Shown piece after piece: positions 1 through 10,844 of a stretch of 64,000 nucleotides of DNA (the first letter of the stretch is position 1; each line of letters starts with the position of its first letter). The stretch covers positions 105,937,856-106,001,855 of the forward strand of contig CM059190.1 of the NCBI GenBank assembly GCA_030323885.1. The letters run 5' to 3'. Origin of the DNA: Branchipolynoe longqiensis (taxonomy: Eukaryota > Annelida > Polychaeta > Phyllodocida > Polynoidae). Below the pieces are notes generated by a model that did not search any database, had not been told where the DNA came from, and saw only the letters and a list, made by a program, of their open reading frames with translations. Both the position numbers and the translations under genes were made by a program.

Positions 1-189
1 AAAGGCTAAAATGTTTTCCTGTTTTACCTTAGTAAAAAGGTCATGCACACTGTCTGCAGTGTAGAACTGTTGGCACAGGGCCAAAAAATCAACGCAACTT
101 AGTAAAATGTGTTTGAGTGTCAGTGGGGACTGACACCCAATACATTCAGGGGGAGGTTCCCCCTTGAGCAGAAAAGCATGTGTAAGCCA

Positions 190-310
190 CAAGTGGCCAT
201 GGGGTGTTAGGGGTGGTAGGAGAGAGGTGGTGGGGTGAGGGGGAGTGAGGGTGTGAGGGTTGGGGGTAGGGGGCGGGGGGGTTGTGACGGGGAGGTGGTG
301 AGATAAGGCC
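190..310. repeat. G-rich low-complexity tract
   Basis: Runs of G separated by T or A. The rest of 1-365 shows no recognisable gene or repeat. Confidence 0.6.
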
Positions 311-364
311 TTGTATTTGGCGAGTTATCATGTTTCAGAGCATTAATAAAAATGAGTGGGAGAT

Positions 365-1232
365 TAATACAGGACCCGACCAAAACAACAGCTGCCACGT
401 CTGCACAGCTGTCACGTATGTGCAGCTGTCAGCTCTTAGATGTGTGCAGTTGTCAAGTATGTGCAGCTGTCAGATCTTAGACATGTGCAGCCATCAGGTA
501 TGTGCAGCTGTCATATTTGTGCAGCTGTCAGGTCCATACCGCTGCCAGGTATCTGCAGGTGCCAGGTATGTGCAGCTGTCAGGTCTGTGCAGCTGTCGGG
601 TATGTGCAGCAGTCAGGTATGTGCAGCAGTCAGGTCTGTACAGCTCAGGTTTGTGCATCATATCACAGTTTTGCACAGATGTCCGGTTTGTGTACATGTG
701 CAGCCGTCAGGTATGTGCAGCTGTGAGGTTTGTGCAGCTGTCAGGTATGTGCAGCTGTCAGGTCCATACCACTGCCAGGTATCTGCAGCTGCCAGATCTG
801 TGCAGCTGCCAGGTATTTGCAGATGTCAGGTATGTGCAGCTGTCAGGTCTGTGCAGCAGCCAGGTCTGTACAGCTCAGGTGTATGCATCATATCAGAGTT
901 GTGCACAGCTGTCAGGTTTGTGTACTGCTGGGTCTGTAAGGTTTGTGCAGCTGTCAGGTTTGTGTACTGTGAGATCTGTGTAGCTGTCAGGCCTGTGCAG
1001 CTGTCAGGTGTGTCTACTGTAAGGTATGTGTAGCTGTCAGGTGTGTGAACTGTAAGGTATGTGCAGCTGTCAGGTCTGTGCAGCTGTGAGGCCTGTGCAG
1101 CTGTCAGGTTTGTGTACTGTGAGATATGTGTAGCTGTCAGGTATGTGCAGCCGTCAGGTATGTGCAGCTGCCAGGTCTGTGCAGCTGCCAGGTTTGTGTA
1201 CTGTAAAGTCTGTGCAGCTGTCAGGTCTGTTT
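365..1232. repeat. 17-bp minisatellite (GTGCAGCTGTCAGGTCT type), about 50 units
   Basis: Degenerate tandem repeats of a 17-bp unit. Because 17 is not a multiple of 3, every frame reads through a 17-residue periodic peptide, which explains the long open frames here. There is higher-order structure: a block with GGTCCATACC near 531 recurs near 771 and GTACAGCTCAGGT near 638 recurs near 879, so about 240 bp was duplicated. Most units carry the CAGCTG palindrome. Confidence 0.9.
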
Positions 1233-1389
1233 TTTATTTGAAAATGTAGCGCTTCAAATGTAGATAAGTATTTCATTTTGAAAAATATATATTTCATCGG
1301 ACCAAGCAACTTTAAGAATCAGCGTCCCCATGCTACCCTGTCGTGAGTGAGCTCATTGTGACGTCACCATCGTATGCCCAGACAACAAT

Positions 1390-1740
1390 AGACGCCGCCA
1401 GTTAAGCTGGAAAGTACCCGAATAGAGTGGTTCTAGATTCTGCCGATAGATGTCACTAGCTTAACTGGTGGGGTGTAATACACGTGAAGAGAGCGGTGGT
1501 GAAATTTCAGAATAAAAATACAATAGAGTTCTTTTTTAAAATATATATTACAAGGATTAAGAGATTGATGCCTGTTGTGATATGAATAGCTTAATATAAT
1601 CAGGCACTTTATTATTTGTCCATGCATTCTTTACGGAGATATAGCATGTGAAATCATAGGCACTCGGGGAATGTACCCGAATAGAGTGGTTCCAGATTCT
1701 GCCGATAGATGTCACCAGCTTAACAGGCGGGGGGGGGGGG
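1390..1740. repeat. Direct repeat pair with short inverted arms
   Basis: A block starting GTACCCGAATAGAGTGGTTC occurs near 1416 and again near 1673, continuing for about 55 bp with few changes. It includes TTCTGCCGATAGATGTCAC. Around the first copy, CCAGTTAAGCTGG and CTAGCTTAACTGG could pair as a hairpin. No coding potential is seen. The family is unknown. Confidence 0.5.
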
Positions 1741-1933
1741 CTATTACCCAATCAGCGCGCATCAACGTACTGTTCTCTTTGTGAAATGGGTGGTCATTAC
1801 GTGGGAATCTGACGTCATCAACAACAAAATCAAAGCTCACATCACTTTCCATCGGGCCTTTTTTCATTGGGAGATAACTAAGGGAGTCTATAATTAGAGT
1901 ATATGTGTAATGTAACCATGGTGTTGGTTTTTG

Positions 1934-2132
1934 TTGAGAGTTTTATGTCCTGGCAACATCTAAGGTCATAGCAGGACGGGTACCGACTTGTGACAGTGCG
2001 CACTCATGGTGACTTTATAGTGCTGCCCCACTGGGAAATAAGGCTGCCGGCACCATGGCCCGATATCCCACTCAGTCACATTCTCCTGACACTGACCTAA
2101 CCAGCCCTTGCCCTATCCTATTGATGCTGAGC
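1934..2132 (-). mobile_element. SINE-A fragment
   Basis: Matches the body and 3' end of SINE-A (CAACATCTAAGGTCAT, GTGCTGCCCCACTGGGAAAT). The tRNA-like head is missing. Confidence 0.85.
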
Positions 2133-2214
2133 ACAGAAACTTTTTCCCATACACACATAAACTCACATCAATTCAGACCTCAACACACCTTACACACACC
2201 TCCACCTACCTAAA

Positions 2215-3260
2215 GGGGAATACCTCTCACACACACACTTTCCATAATGAAGCAGGCCCGGTGAACTGTTGAACTTGCGCATTGTGTTAATGAGGACTGC
2301 GGTATTAATTCACTCTCCACAGAGAGCGTGTATATAAACAGATGAGAGGGACAACTCCCGCGAAAAACGGTAACACAGGCTACAGTGGCGTTCCTGGCGG
2401 TTAGTGTTGAACAAGCCTTGAGTTTGCCGGTACGCTCAATGCAAAACATTTGTTTTTATTCAAAATTAATAGAAATCCAGAAGCCTAACCTTATCAATTT
2501 AATATAATCCTTTTGGTAAACATGTTTTCTATATGTCTTCCAAGCGGTTTGTTTCTATGTGGTGTAGTTTTAGAGATATTTAACGTTTCTGTATGAAGAT
2601 TGCTCACACGCCATTGACAATGCCTTGAGTTTGCCGTACGTGTAGTGCAAAACGTGTATTTTATTCAAAATTAATAGAAATTCAGAACCCTAGCCATGTA
2701 AATTTAATATAGTCTCATTGTTAAATATGTTTTCTATATGTGTTCCAAACAGTTTGTTTCTATGTAGTGTAGTTTTAGAGATATTTCACTTTTTCTGTAC
2801 GAAGACTGCTCAAGGCCATTGACAATGCCTTGAGTTTGCCGTAAGCGTAGTGAAAAACGTCAGTTTTATTCAAAATTAATAGAAATCCAGAAGCCTAACC
2901 ATATCAATTTAATATAATCTTGTTGGTAAACATGTTTTCTATGTGTATTCCAATCAGTTTGTTTCTAGGTTTTGTAGTTTTAGAGATATTTAACGTTTTC
3001 TGTATGAAGATTGCTCACTGCCATTGAAAATGCCTTGAGGTTTGCCCATATGCTTAAGCTGTTCAACAACCACCACTTGGAGCGCCACAGTCGGCAGATG
3101 TTACATGCTCTAGTATGGGAGTTGTCCCTCTCATCTGTTTATATACACGCTCTCTGCTCTCCATCACCTAACTGTGTCAACACATCACGCTCTATGTCAA
3201 TGCGCCAGTTACCTGCACACGTGACCACCACAATAATGGAGCCCATGCTCAACACAGTGC
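2215..3260. mobile_element. Inverted-repeat element with 205-bp tandem core
   Basis: Two arms of roughly 200 bp (about 2215-2415 and 3065-3260) are inverted copies of each other. They are diverged overall but share a near-perfect 40-bp block (2319-2358 inverted versus 3117-3156) containing TCTCATCTGTTTATATACAC. Between them lie three tandem units of about 205 bp. The layout fits a non-autonomous transposon with long inverted repeats and a satellite core. No transposase is visible and no target duplication was identified. Confidence 0.65.
2416..3045. repeat. Tandem repeat, about 205 bp x 3
   Basis: CCTTGAGTTTGCC recurs at 2416, 2623, 2828 and 3033 (spacings 207, 205, 205). Units share TTCAAAATTAATAGAAAT, an AT-rich middle and GTAGTTTTAGAGATATTT. 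AT-rich and non-coding. From 3260 to 3950 no gene or known repeat was recognised. Confidence 0.9.
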
Positions 3261-3954
3261 TAGCCACCGAGGCCTCATGACTGTTGAATGCAGAGGTCAA
3301 GGTCAATGCAGGGTCAGTCAAGGTTACCACAGAAGAAGCCCCCCCTCCCCCTCTCTCTTCCATGTAGCCTGAAGTATTGCATTATGGCGGATCCAGTAAT
3401 TGCACATTGTCACCTGTGATAACCCGAGAGGAAAGCTTACCACAGAAAGTGTAAATAGGACTTACGGCAAATTTTCTGCGAATCCATGACAGGGCCCAAA
3501 CCTGTGAGGGGCTGTCTGCTTTTTCATGGGAAAAAGCGGAAATCTGAGAAAACATGGAGATCTTTCATCGTTGCGACAAACCTTTTCTGGCTCCAACTGT
3601 GTTTATGGATCAGTACATTTATATAGCATGGGTTAAAGATTTCCATAACCAATATTGTGTTAGGGCGGTCACAATGACAGTCTGGTCGAAGTGACCAAAG
3701 TTAGTAAAAAACCATCAAAATTAATAGGAATTCAATTTTTTTTGTTGAATTCAAAATTAATATGAAATGTGTATGTTCTGCACACACAAAAAACATGCTA
3801 TTACCAACCAACACATGGCAAAGCATAAGTGGAGTACGATGATGCGTGTTGGCAGCAGCAAGTAACAGAGGAGTAGTGATCAGAACAACCCAAAAACTTA
3901 ACCACCCTTCGGTATTAGATATATAATCAGTAGAAGTCACCTGAGGAGAACCAC

Positions 3955-4216
3955 CAATGGGTGGCAGCCGGACGAGCTAGCCGAGAGGGTACCAATTCCC
4001 AGACAGGAGAAAATAGGTTCATTCCCTGGCCGAGTCAAAGACTTGCAAAGTTGCTGCTTAGCACTACCTTGCCTGGCACTGATCATTACTAGGACAGCGC
4101 AAGGCTCAGTGTGAGGATAATGTGACTGGGATATTGTGGCAAGCAGACGGTAGTACAATATCTCAGTCATGCAGCACTATAAAGACATCATGAATGTGCA
4201 GTCACAAATCAGTTGG
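3955..4216 (+). mobile_element. SINE-A, diverged copy
   Basis: The order of features follows SINE-A (tRNA-like head, GTCGAGTCAAA-type junction, GGATAATGTGACTG, GCACTATAAAG), but substitution is heavy, so this is an old copy. Confidence 0.65.
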
Positions 4217-4273
4217 GATTGTTGGGCAGTTAGTCACTCATGTTTCATAAGGCGTGGTTGAGGAGAGCATGAT

Positions 4274-4460
4274 TGTTTGTTTGTTGGGGTTTTACCTCCT
4301 AGGAACATCCTTGGTAATATCAGGACAGGTACTAACTTGTGACTGCGCACTCATGGCGACTTTATAATGCTGCCCCACTGGGAAATCGAGGCCACTGGCA
4401 CCATGACCCGATATCCCATAACTCATCATTAATATCTGCTGACTTACTAACCCAATTCCC
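4274..4460 (-). mobile_element. SINE-A fragment
   Basis: Contains the tail-side body (TTTTACCTCC, AACATCC, GACTTTATAATGCTGCCCC) but not the tRNA-like head. Confidence 0.8.
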
Positions 4461-4639
4461 ACAGTTCACAATAAGCATGTCAAACAAATAACTCATCACT
4501 AACGCCATAAACGGCGACCTGCATTGCCTTTGTTGCTTTGTGTGAGGTTTATTTTAACTGAACACCAAATGATTTTTTTTTTTTCAATTGTTGCCAACTG
4601 CTTGGTGGCTTTGTTTCAACTCGGTGAGGCCTGGTGTTG

Positions 4640-4995
4640 GTTGGATGGTTGGTTGGTGGAGTTTTACGTCCTGGCAACATCTGAGGTCATATCAGGACAG
4701 GTACCGACTTGTGACAGTGCGCACTCATGTTGACTTTATAGTGCTGCCCTACTGGGAAACAAGGCCACCAGCACCATGACCTGATATCCCACTCAGTCAC
4801 ATTATCCGGACACCTAGCCAACCAGTCCTTGCCATATCCTAATAATGGTGAGTTCCTGACTAGGAAGCGACAAGTGTCAATTATTAAGTCATTGGTTTGA
4901 CTCAACCAGGGTTTGAACCTGTGGGTTTGATTTAGAATCCCACGATCTACCAAAATGGGAGACGGGCGCTCAACTCATTCACCATTCTGCCTGGT
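4640..4995 (-). mobile_element. SINE-A, near full length
   Basis: Runs from the inverted tail (GGTTGGTTGG) through the body to a tRNA-like head of the subfamily with GGGCGCTCAACTCATTC (inverted). The head contains a B-box-like GGTTTGAACC. Confidence 0.85.
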
Positions 4996-5055
4996 ACCCT
5001 GGTGTTGGTGTTGGTGTTGGTGTTGGTGTTGGTGTTGGTGTTGGTGTTGGTGTTG
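4996..5055. repeat. (GGTGTT)n microsatellite
   Basis: About nine perfect hexamer repeats, directly next to the head of the preceding SINE-A. Confidence 0.95.
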
Positions 5056-5230
5056 GGATGAGCTTGCTAAGTGAGATAATCATTTCGCTGGTAAACGCTC
5101 TCACAAAACCCCCAAAGCAACTTGGTAAGGTACTCCAGTAGATAGCCCCCCCCCCAACACCACCACACACACACAGCTTAGATCTATAAATTACAGCTTC
5201 AAATGTATATCCATAGCAAGCTTTAATTAA

Positions 5231-5556
5231 CCGGGCGCGGTGGCCGGATCGGTAGAGCACAGGCCTCCCGTGCGGGAGATTGGGAGTTCAATTCCCGGTC
5301 GAGTCAAAGTAATGACGCAAAAAATTTACATTTGTCGCTTCCTAGCTTGGCGCTCTGCATTAATAGGACAGGGAAAAGACTGGTTAGCTCAGTGTCAGGA
5401 TAATGTGACTGAGTGGGAAATTGGGTCATGGTGCTGACGCCTGATTCCCCAGTGGGACAGCACTATAAAGTCGCCATAAGTGTGCACTGCCACAAGTAAG
5501 TACCCATCTTGATATGACCTTAAATGTTGCCAGGACGTAAAACACCAACAACCAAC
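5231..5556 (+). mobile_element. SINE-A, complete copy with target duplication
   Basis: Starts CCGGGCGCGGTGGCC and ends CAACAACCAAC. It is flanked by perfect 10-bp direct repeats CTTTAATTAA (5221-5230 and 5557-5566). This proves the element's limits (326 bp) and its direction: tRNA-like Pol III head first, with an A-box-like GTGGCCGGATCGG and a B-box-like AGTTCAATTCC. Confidence 0.95.
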
Positions 5557-5861
5557 CTTTAATTAAAGAATAAATACCATATTGTGCGAGAAACAGAATT
5601 TCTCTCCGTAAACACCAGTCCCCTTTCGAGTAAATAATTTGTGGTTTCGACACAACGCGTAAATGCTGGAGGGGGGGGCTGACTTATTAATTATTCATAA
5701 ATAACGGTGAGGTGGTCAGTGAATTGTTGGTGGTGCGCGACCATCTCCCCACCAGCTGGTCCCTAACCTTACCACTAACCTGGTATTGTTCCAGAAATAG
5801 GCCGGCAAAAAGAGGCTGTGGACAGGGTGCCAGACGGAAGCTGCGTCCTAGGCTTTGTTTG

Positions 5862-5910
5862 TTGTTTTACGTCCTAGCAACATCTAAGGTCATATCAGGA
5901 CAGGCCAGGC
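5862..5910 (-). mobile_element. SINE-A tail fragment
   Basis: Only the last 45 bp or so (TTTTACGTCCTAGCAACATC). The 5910-6245 interval shows no recognisable gene or repeat. Confidence 0.7.
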
Positions 5911-6246
5911 TTTGTTAGCAGGGCTTAAAAACAGACCGACGCACAAATTAGGGCACGAGAAGCACGGGGTGCACAATGAGGGACGCCGGCAGACCACGTG
6001 ATACAAGCGTCGGGCATGGGGAGTCGGGGTGGGGTAGTTCAGTCTGGGTCCACTCAGAATCTACCGGTTTGGCTGTTTGGTGAAGAAATGGGCAGATACA
6101 GAGTGATGGCAGCAGAACCTGGAGGGAGAAATGGGAAACAGAAAGGTGCCTGCCTAGTAGTAGTAGCAGACCACTTCGTCCCCCAGGTCGCTCACTGCCT
6201 CCCTCAAGGCGATGAATGAGCAGTTAGATGGTATAATAGTTCATCA

Positions 6247-6400
6247 TCATCATGCTGTCAGTCGCGATGCGACAAAGACTGCTTTCATACTTGACTGCCG
6301 CTCTCCATTTAGCTCTCTGCTGTGAGAGTTGCATCCATGAGTCAGTCTTAATGTCTCTCAGCTTCAGGTTTCTCTTGATACATTTCATGAAAGCTGCCTG
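6247..6400 (-). mobile_element. 5'-truncated LINE 3' end (LINE-T family)
   Basis: Read on the minus strand this holds the C-terminal end of a non-LTR ORF2 (LKLRDIKTD, then RAKWRAAVK-like residues), then a short 3' UTR ending in (GATGAT)n. Copies at 43046, 54484 and 62058 show the same 3' end. The C-terminal motif resembles RFKD-KR-L-W-RAKWR seen at the end of many animal non-LTR elements. Confidence 0.75.
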
Positions 6401-6624
6401 TAAAAGAGTTGAAGTGCTGCTGGCATCAAACTCCCTGAGGTATTGCTATACCTGCAATACCTGCATACCTTATAGTTAGTTAGTTGACATATATTAGCAC
6501 AAATGGAATTAGAGTAGACAATAATTACAATTACAAGACAATTACATAATTAATAATACGCATATAATGAATTTATTCATTCCATAACTATAAGTCGCAT
6601 GGGCAATATCGAACAATATTGTAG

Positions 6625-6800
6625 TAGTCTGCACTGACCTCTCAGGCACGGAGCTACATAGCCAGGTAGGCGTGGATAGGGTGGTGACATCAAGGAGCCT
6701 AGGTAGTGTAATGGTTAGCACACTATCCCGGAATGCAAGAGATGTGGGTTCGATTCCCGATCTAGGCGCAATATTTCCCATTTTGTCACCCCCAAGACAA
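6625..6800 (+). mobile_element. SINE-B (tRNA-Gln-like head)
   Basis: Contains GCACTGACCTCTCAGGCA upstream of a tRNA-like unit with GTGTAATGGTTAGCAC (D arm as in tRNA-Gln) and the B box GGTTCGATTCC, then ATTTCCCATTTT. Confidence 0.85.
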
Positions 6801-6849
6801 TATCAAATAATGTTGAATAGTATCGAATGTCAAACAATATTGAAACAAT

Positions 6850-7083
6850 GTTTGTTGGGGGCTTTATGTCCTAGCAACCACCAGTCATATCGAGATGGGT
6901 ATTGACTTGTAACAGTGCACACTCATGGTGACATAATAGCGCTGTCTCAATGGGAGCCTGGTCCATTGAGATCATGACCCGATATCCCACTTAGTCACAT
7001 TATCCTGATATTAAGCAGACCAGTGCTTGATCTATCCTATTCATGCAGAGTCCCAGGTTAGATAGTGACAAGTATCAATTTTG
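6850..7083 (-). mobile_element. SINE-A fragment
   Basis: Tail and body of SINE-A, ending before the tRNA-like head. Confidence 0.8.
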
Positions 7084-7104
7084 GATGTCATTGGTATGAG
7101 TCGG

Positions 7105-7290
7105 TCATGTTCCGCTCCCACTCAGTCACATTATCCTGACACTGAGCTAACCAGTCCTTGCCCTATCCTTATTAATACCGAGCGCCAAGCTAGGAAGCGA
7201 TGTAAGTCATCAGTTTTGTCAATCACCGGTTTGACTCGACCAGAATCGAACTCCCGATCTCCTGCACTGATTCGGCTACCGCATATGCTA
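7105..7290 (-). mobile_element. SINE-A head half
   Basis: Begins in mid-body (CACTCAGTCACATTATCCTG) and continues into the tRNA-like head (CCGATCTCCTGCAC, GATTCGGCTACCGC inverted). It lies directly next to the preceding fragment; either two insertions or one rearranged copy. Confidence 0.75.
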
Positions 7291-7744
7291 AGTAACACAA
7301 ATTATGCAGCTCTAATTGTTGAGTAACAAGAAATCAGAACAGGGGTCAGTTGCTGTTCTTACACCTATTAGGAACTGTTTGCTTTTTCAGGGAACTGCAA
7401 TAGACCTCGATATTAAATGAAATTATTGCAGATTTTATTGCAACCTCTTTTTGACACTACAGACCACACTTGGAGTTCCCGCTAAACGGTGGCGCCCCCT
7501 GGTGGAGAGAACGCGAACTAAACATCCCCCCCCCCCCCCCGCAATGCCTATCGGGCATAGGCCGTAGCTAAGTAACGGCTGCGAGGTCGTCTGATGTAGT
7601 ATGTGCACACTCACAACTGTCATTCAAGACCTAATAGCGAAATAGCAAATGGTAGACAGGAAGTGTGAACACTTATTTGTCTCTCATTTTTGCTTGAGTG
7701 CAAGTAAATATGCAACACAAGGAATAATTAGTAGCATGTGGTGA

Positions 7745-8064
7745 ATAAGGGGTCAAATTTCCCTGGATCATCAGCCCATGCTTTTTCTAATCTGTGCTTG
7801 AATGAATGTATTGACTCGGCATCAATAACATTTTTGTGGGAGACTGTTCCATATATTTATGATCCTGTTTGAGAAACTGTGTTGCCTTAACTTTGAAATG
7901 GCTCTGGGTTTTACTAGTTTGAGAGTATGGTCCCGACTGCCTTCTCTTTTATTCAAGGTGAAAAATTGGTTCATATCTATTTTATCAAAACCTTTCATAA
8001 TTTTAAATACTTCAATTATGTCACTTCTTTTCCTTCTGTAGGAAAGGGTAGGAAGTCTTAACAA
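7745..8064 (-). pseudogene. Non-LTR retrotransposon (CR1/L2-type) ORF2 C-terminal fragment
   Basis: The minus strand encodes LRLPTLSYRRKRSDIIEVFK and, further on, NIWNSLP. This is the conserved tail region of CR1/L2-like reverse transcriptase ORFs. The frame then shifts and continues with an AESIHSFKHRLEKAW-like end. It lacks all catalytic reverse transcriptase motifs, so it is a dead 5'-truncated copy. A related copy lies at 24885-25215. Confidence 0.75.
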
Positions 8065-8369
8065 TTCTTAAAATGACCTCATACCCCAACCTCACAAAGT
8101 CACCGGGTAAACTGAGTATCCCTACTAACACTAGCACAGGGGGTAGGTATATACCAAAATGGTGCAAATATTGCCCCAAAATATAACCCCACAAAAGATT
8201 AACATAACTACTAACACATAAGATGACAAGGATACTATCAAATTGAGACAATTGCTGTTCAGCAATGAAAACAAGCCGCGATGCAATTTATTCGTCATGG
8301 ACAGGGTAAATAAACCATCACAAAAACAACAAAAGTACAAGCCCTTCACACTGGGCCATTGTTGGTTTG

Positions 8370-8698
8370 TTGGTTGGTTATAGTTGTTTTATGTCCTAGC
8401 AACATCTCAGGTCATATCAAGATGGGTACCGACTTGGACAGTCTGCACTCATGCTCACTTTATAGTGCTGCCCCACTGGGAGACCAGGCTGCCAGCACCA
8501 TGACCTGATATCCCACAGTCACATTTTCCTGATGTTGTGCTAACCAGTCCTTGCCCTATCCTATTAATACCAAGCGCCAGGCTAGGTAGTGACAAGTATC
8601 AATTTTATAAGTCATTGGTTTGACTCTCAGTTGGGATTCAAACTCCCAACCTTCCGTACGGGAAGCCTGCGCTCTGCCGATTCGGCCACCACGTCCCA
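8370..8698 (-). mobile_element. SINE-A, near full length
   Basis: Inverted tail, body and tRNA-like head (CGGGAAGCCTGCGCTCT, GATTCGGCCACCACG). TTTGACTC marks the head-body junction. Confidence 0.88.
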
Positions 8699-8738
8699 TC
8701 ACAGTGGCTGACCTGTCGCTTCAGACTACAATACTTGA

Positions 8739-8940
8739 TTAAAGTTGCATAGTCCGATGGTTTTTGAATTTTTGCCTCATTTTTTAGATTAATATATTAG
8801 GTAGACCAATATAATCTTACTATTCATTAATCCAGAGTAACCTTGATGACAAATGACTAATTATGGAACAATTTGAGCTGAAAAAACTCAAAATATTTTT
8901 GGAAGGTTTGTCAAAACTCCTGTAGTTATGACCCAGACTA
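8739..8940. mobile_element. pMITE, one end only
   Basis: Starts TTAA then AGTTGCATAGTCCGATGG, the terminal sequence of the pMITE family. Truncated on the right, where a SINE-A tail fragment begins. Confidence 0.75.
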
Positions 8941-8954
8941 TCTGTTTATTTGTT

Positions 8955-8994
8955 TGTTGTTTTACGTTCTAGCAACATCTAAGGTCATATCAGG
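8955..8994 (-). mobile_element. SINE-A tail fragment
   Basis: TTTTACGTTCTAGCAACATC; it precedes the MITE target duplication at 8995. Confidence 0.7.
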
Positions 8995-9001
8995 ACCAGA
9001 C

Positions 9002-9411
9002 CTAGATAAAAGATTCACCTGGTACTTGTAGTACACAGGTGAAGGACAATGTAGTGTAAATACGGGGGAAAATAGGGTTAGTATGGAATATGAACTAGAA
9101 ACTGTGGCTCCAGTATCTAAAGGCTACCCATATAGGCACAGAGTTGGTGAAATGGGAGAGAATGCAAAAAGACAAGATGGCGGTGCTAGAACGCCGTCGA
9201 TTTCAATTTTAAATTTTATTAAACTAGATATTATATTATATTTTTTAACTCAAAGGTAGCGGGCTATCAATAAGACATATGTAAAGAATAATTGTTGCTT
9301 CTTAGATTATGAAATTAGGCTCTCATTTCCTTAACCCACTTTTTCAACCGTTTTTATATAGGGTTGGTATTCACTCGTGTACTGCGAGTACCGGGTGAAT
9401 GCTTTATCTAG
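9002..9411. mobile_element. 410-bp MITE with CTAGATAAA termini and 7-bp target duplication
   Basis: Terminal inverted repeats of about 42 bp, starting CTAGATAAA and containing ATTCACC, GGTACT and AGTACAC. Flanked by perfect direct repeats ACCAGAC (8995-9001 and 9412-9418). No coding capacity. The superfamily is not assigned. Confidence 0.85.
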
Positions 9412-9904
9412 ACCAGACCCAGACTGTCAGACGAGAACGTGATGTGGGCTGACCTACTAATAGTAGTAGTATATCATGAGTGATTATACTGGAAAAAATA
9501 TGCAATCATTCCCCATCAAAGCTTTGAGGGGAAACTATAACCTTAGGTGATTTTAGGGGTAAATTATCTCTGAATTGAATGCTTCCATTGAACTATCCAG
9601 CTATAAGTCGCCAAACATACAGTGACCAGAAATCCCTACCCTCCTGTTTTGTGACTGAAATACAGTACCCATGGCGTTCTAACCCTGGCCTCCCCACCCT
9701 CCCACTATCCACCCCCATCCCTCTAGCCTAACAGCTTTACAAGTCACGTGACATGTGTCAATCACATGACTCACTATTAATCACAGTCCACGCCGGGGGA
9801 TAAAAAAAAGTTTAAATTTTTTTTTTTAAACTTACATCAGCAATGGTCTTTTCAGCCATTCCTGCTCTCGCCCCCCCCCCCCTTCAGTTTGTACTCTTTG
9901 TTCT

Positions 9905-10235
9905 TGGTTGTTGGGAGTTTTACGTCCTGGCAACATTTAAGGTCATATCAGGACGGGTACCGACTTGTGACAGTGAACACTCATGGCTACTTTGTAGTGC
10001 TGCCCACTGGGAGACCAGGCCACCAGCACCATGAACTTATATCCCACTTAAGTCATATTATCCTAACACTGAGCTAACCAGTCCTTGCGCTATCCTATTA
10101 ATGCCGAGCGCATGGCTAGGAAGCGGCAAGTATCAAATTTTATGTCATTGGTTTGACTCGAGCAGTTTTTAGAACCTGTGGATTCAAATCGCACAATCTA
10201 CTGGACGCTCAACTCATTCGGCTGTCACGTCTGGT
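9905..10235 (-). mobile_element. SINE-A, near full length
   Basis: Inverted tail (GGTTGTTGG), body and head with CTCAACTCATTCGGCTGTCACG. From 9419 to 9900 there is no recognisable gene. Confidence 0.85.
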
Positions 10236-10503
10236 CATCTTTTGTTTGTTCATTTATATATCTTTTGCTTCGTTGAGGACTGTTCCGCTGACTGTTCAGA
10301 CTGTAGGGCGGGCCGAGGGAAGACGCCAGACGCCGCTGTGACATCACAAAAGATGCCACTCTGCCCCCTGGCGGCGTAACCAGACACTAACTAACCAACC
10401 CACACCTCGCACTGTCACCCTCTCGCCATTGTCATGGTTACACACAGCTTAGGTCGGCTTTAATCTTCACAGTTGCTTAATCGAATAGTTTTGCTTAACC
10501 CAA

Positions 10504-10693
10504 TAGAAACCTCTCTAACCGACCACCTCCACAGATCGATCACTCCCCTATATCGATCGCTTTATTTGGGTACCAAACGATGGCCATACAATACCATTGT
10601 AACGATTTTTTTAAACTCCCTAAACCGACCACCCCCCTAAATGGACAATTTAAAGTCGGTTCTATAGTCTATCGATTTAGAGAGGTTTTACTG
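10504..10693. mobile_element. pogo/Tigger-like MITE
   Basis: Ends share AAACCTCTCTAA-type inverted repeats. The right end reads GGTTTTACTG followed by TA, i.e. CAGTAAAACC on the other strand, typical of pogo-type termini with TA targets. A second copy at 28975-29525 carries an LTR insertion; this copy shows the empty site. Confidence 0.7.
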
Positions 10694-10844
10694 TATACTA
10701 GAATCAACAATCACCAAATCATGAATCATCGAATCTTTGGCGTTTAACAGAACGCTGGAGATCTTGACTACATGAATATCTGGGGCAATACTTATATTGT
10801 CAGTTACTGTAACTGGTTGTTGAGAAGGGACTGAAGCTGTGACC

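Noticed and set aside
330..1249. Cys/Val/Ser-rich open frames up to 217 codons
   Set aside because: They are read-through of a 17-bp tandem repeat in all frames; the 17-residue period is arithmetic, not protein structure.
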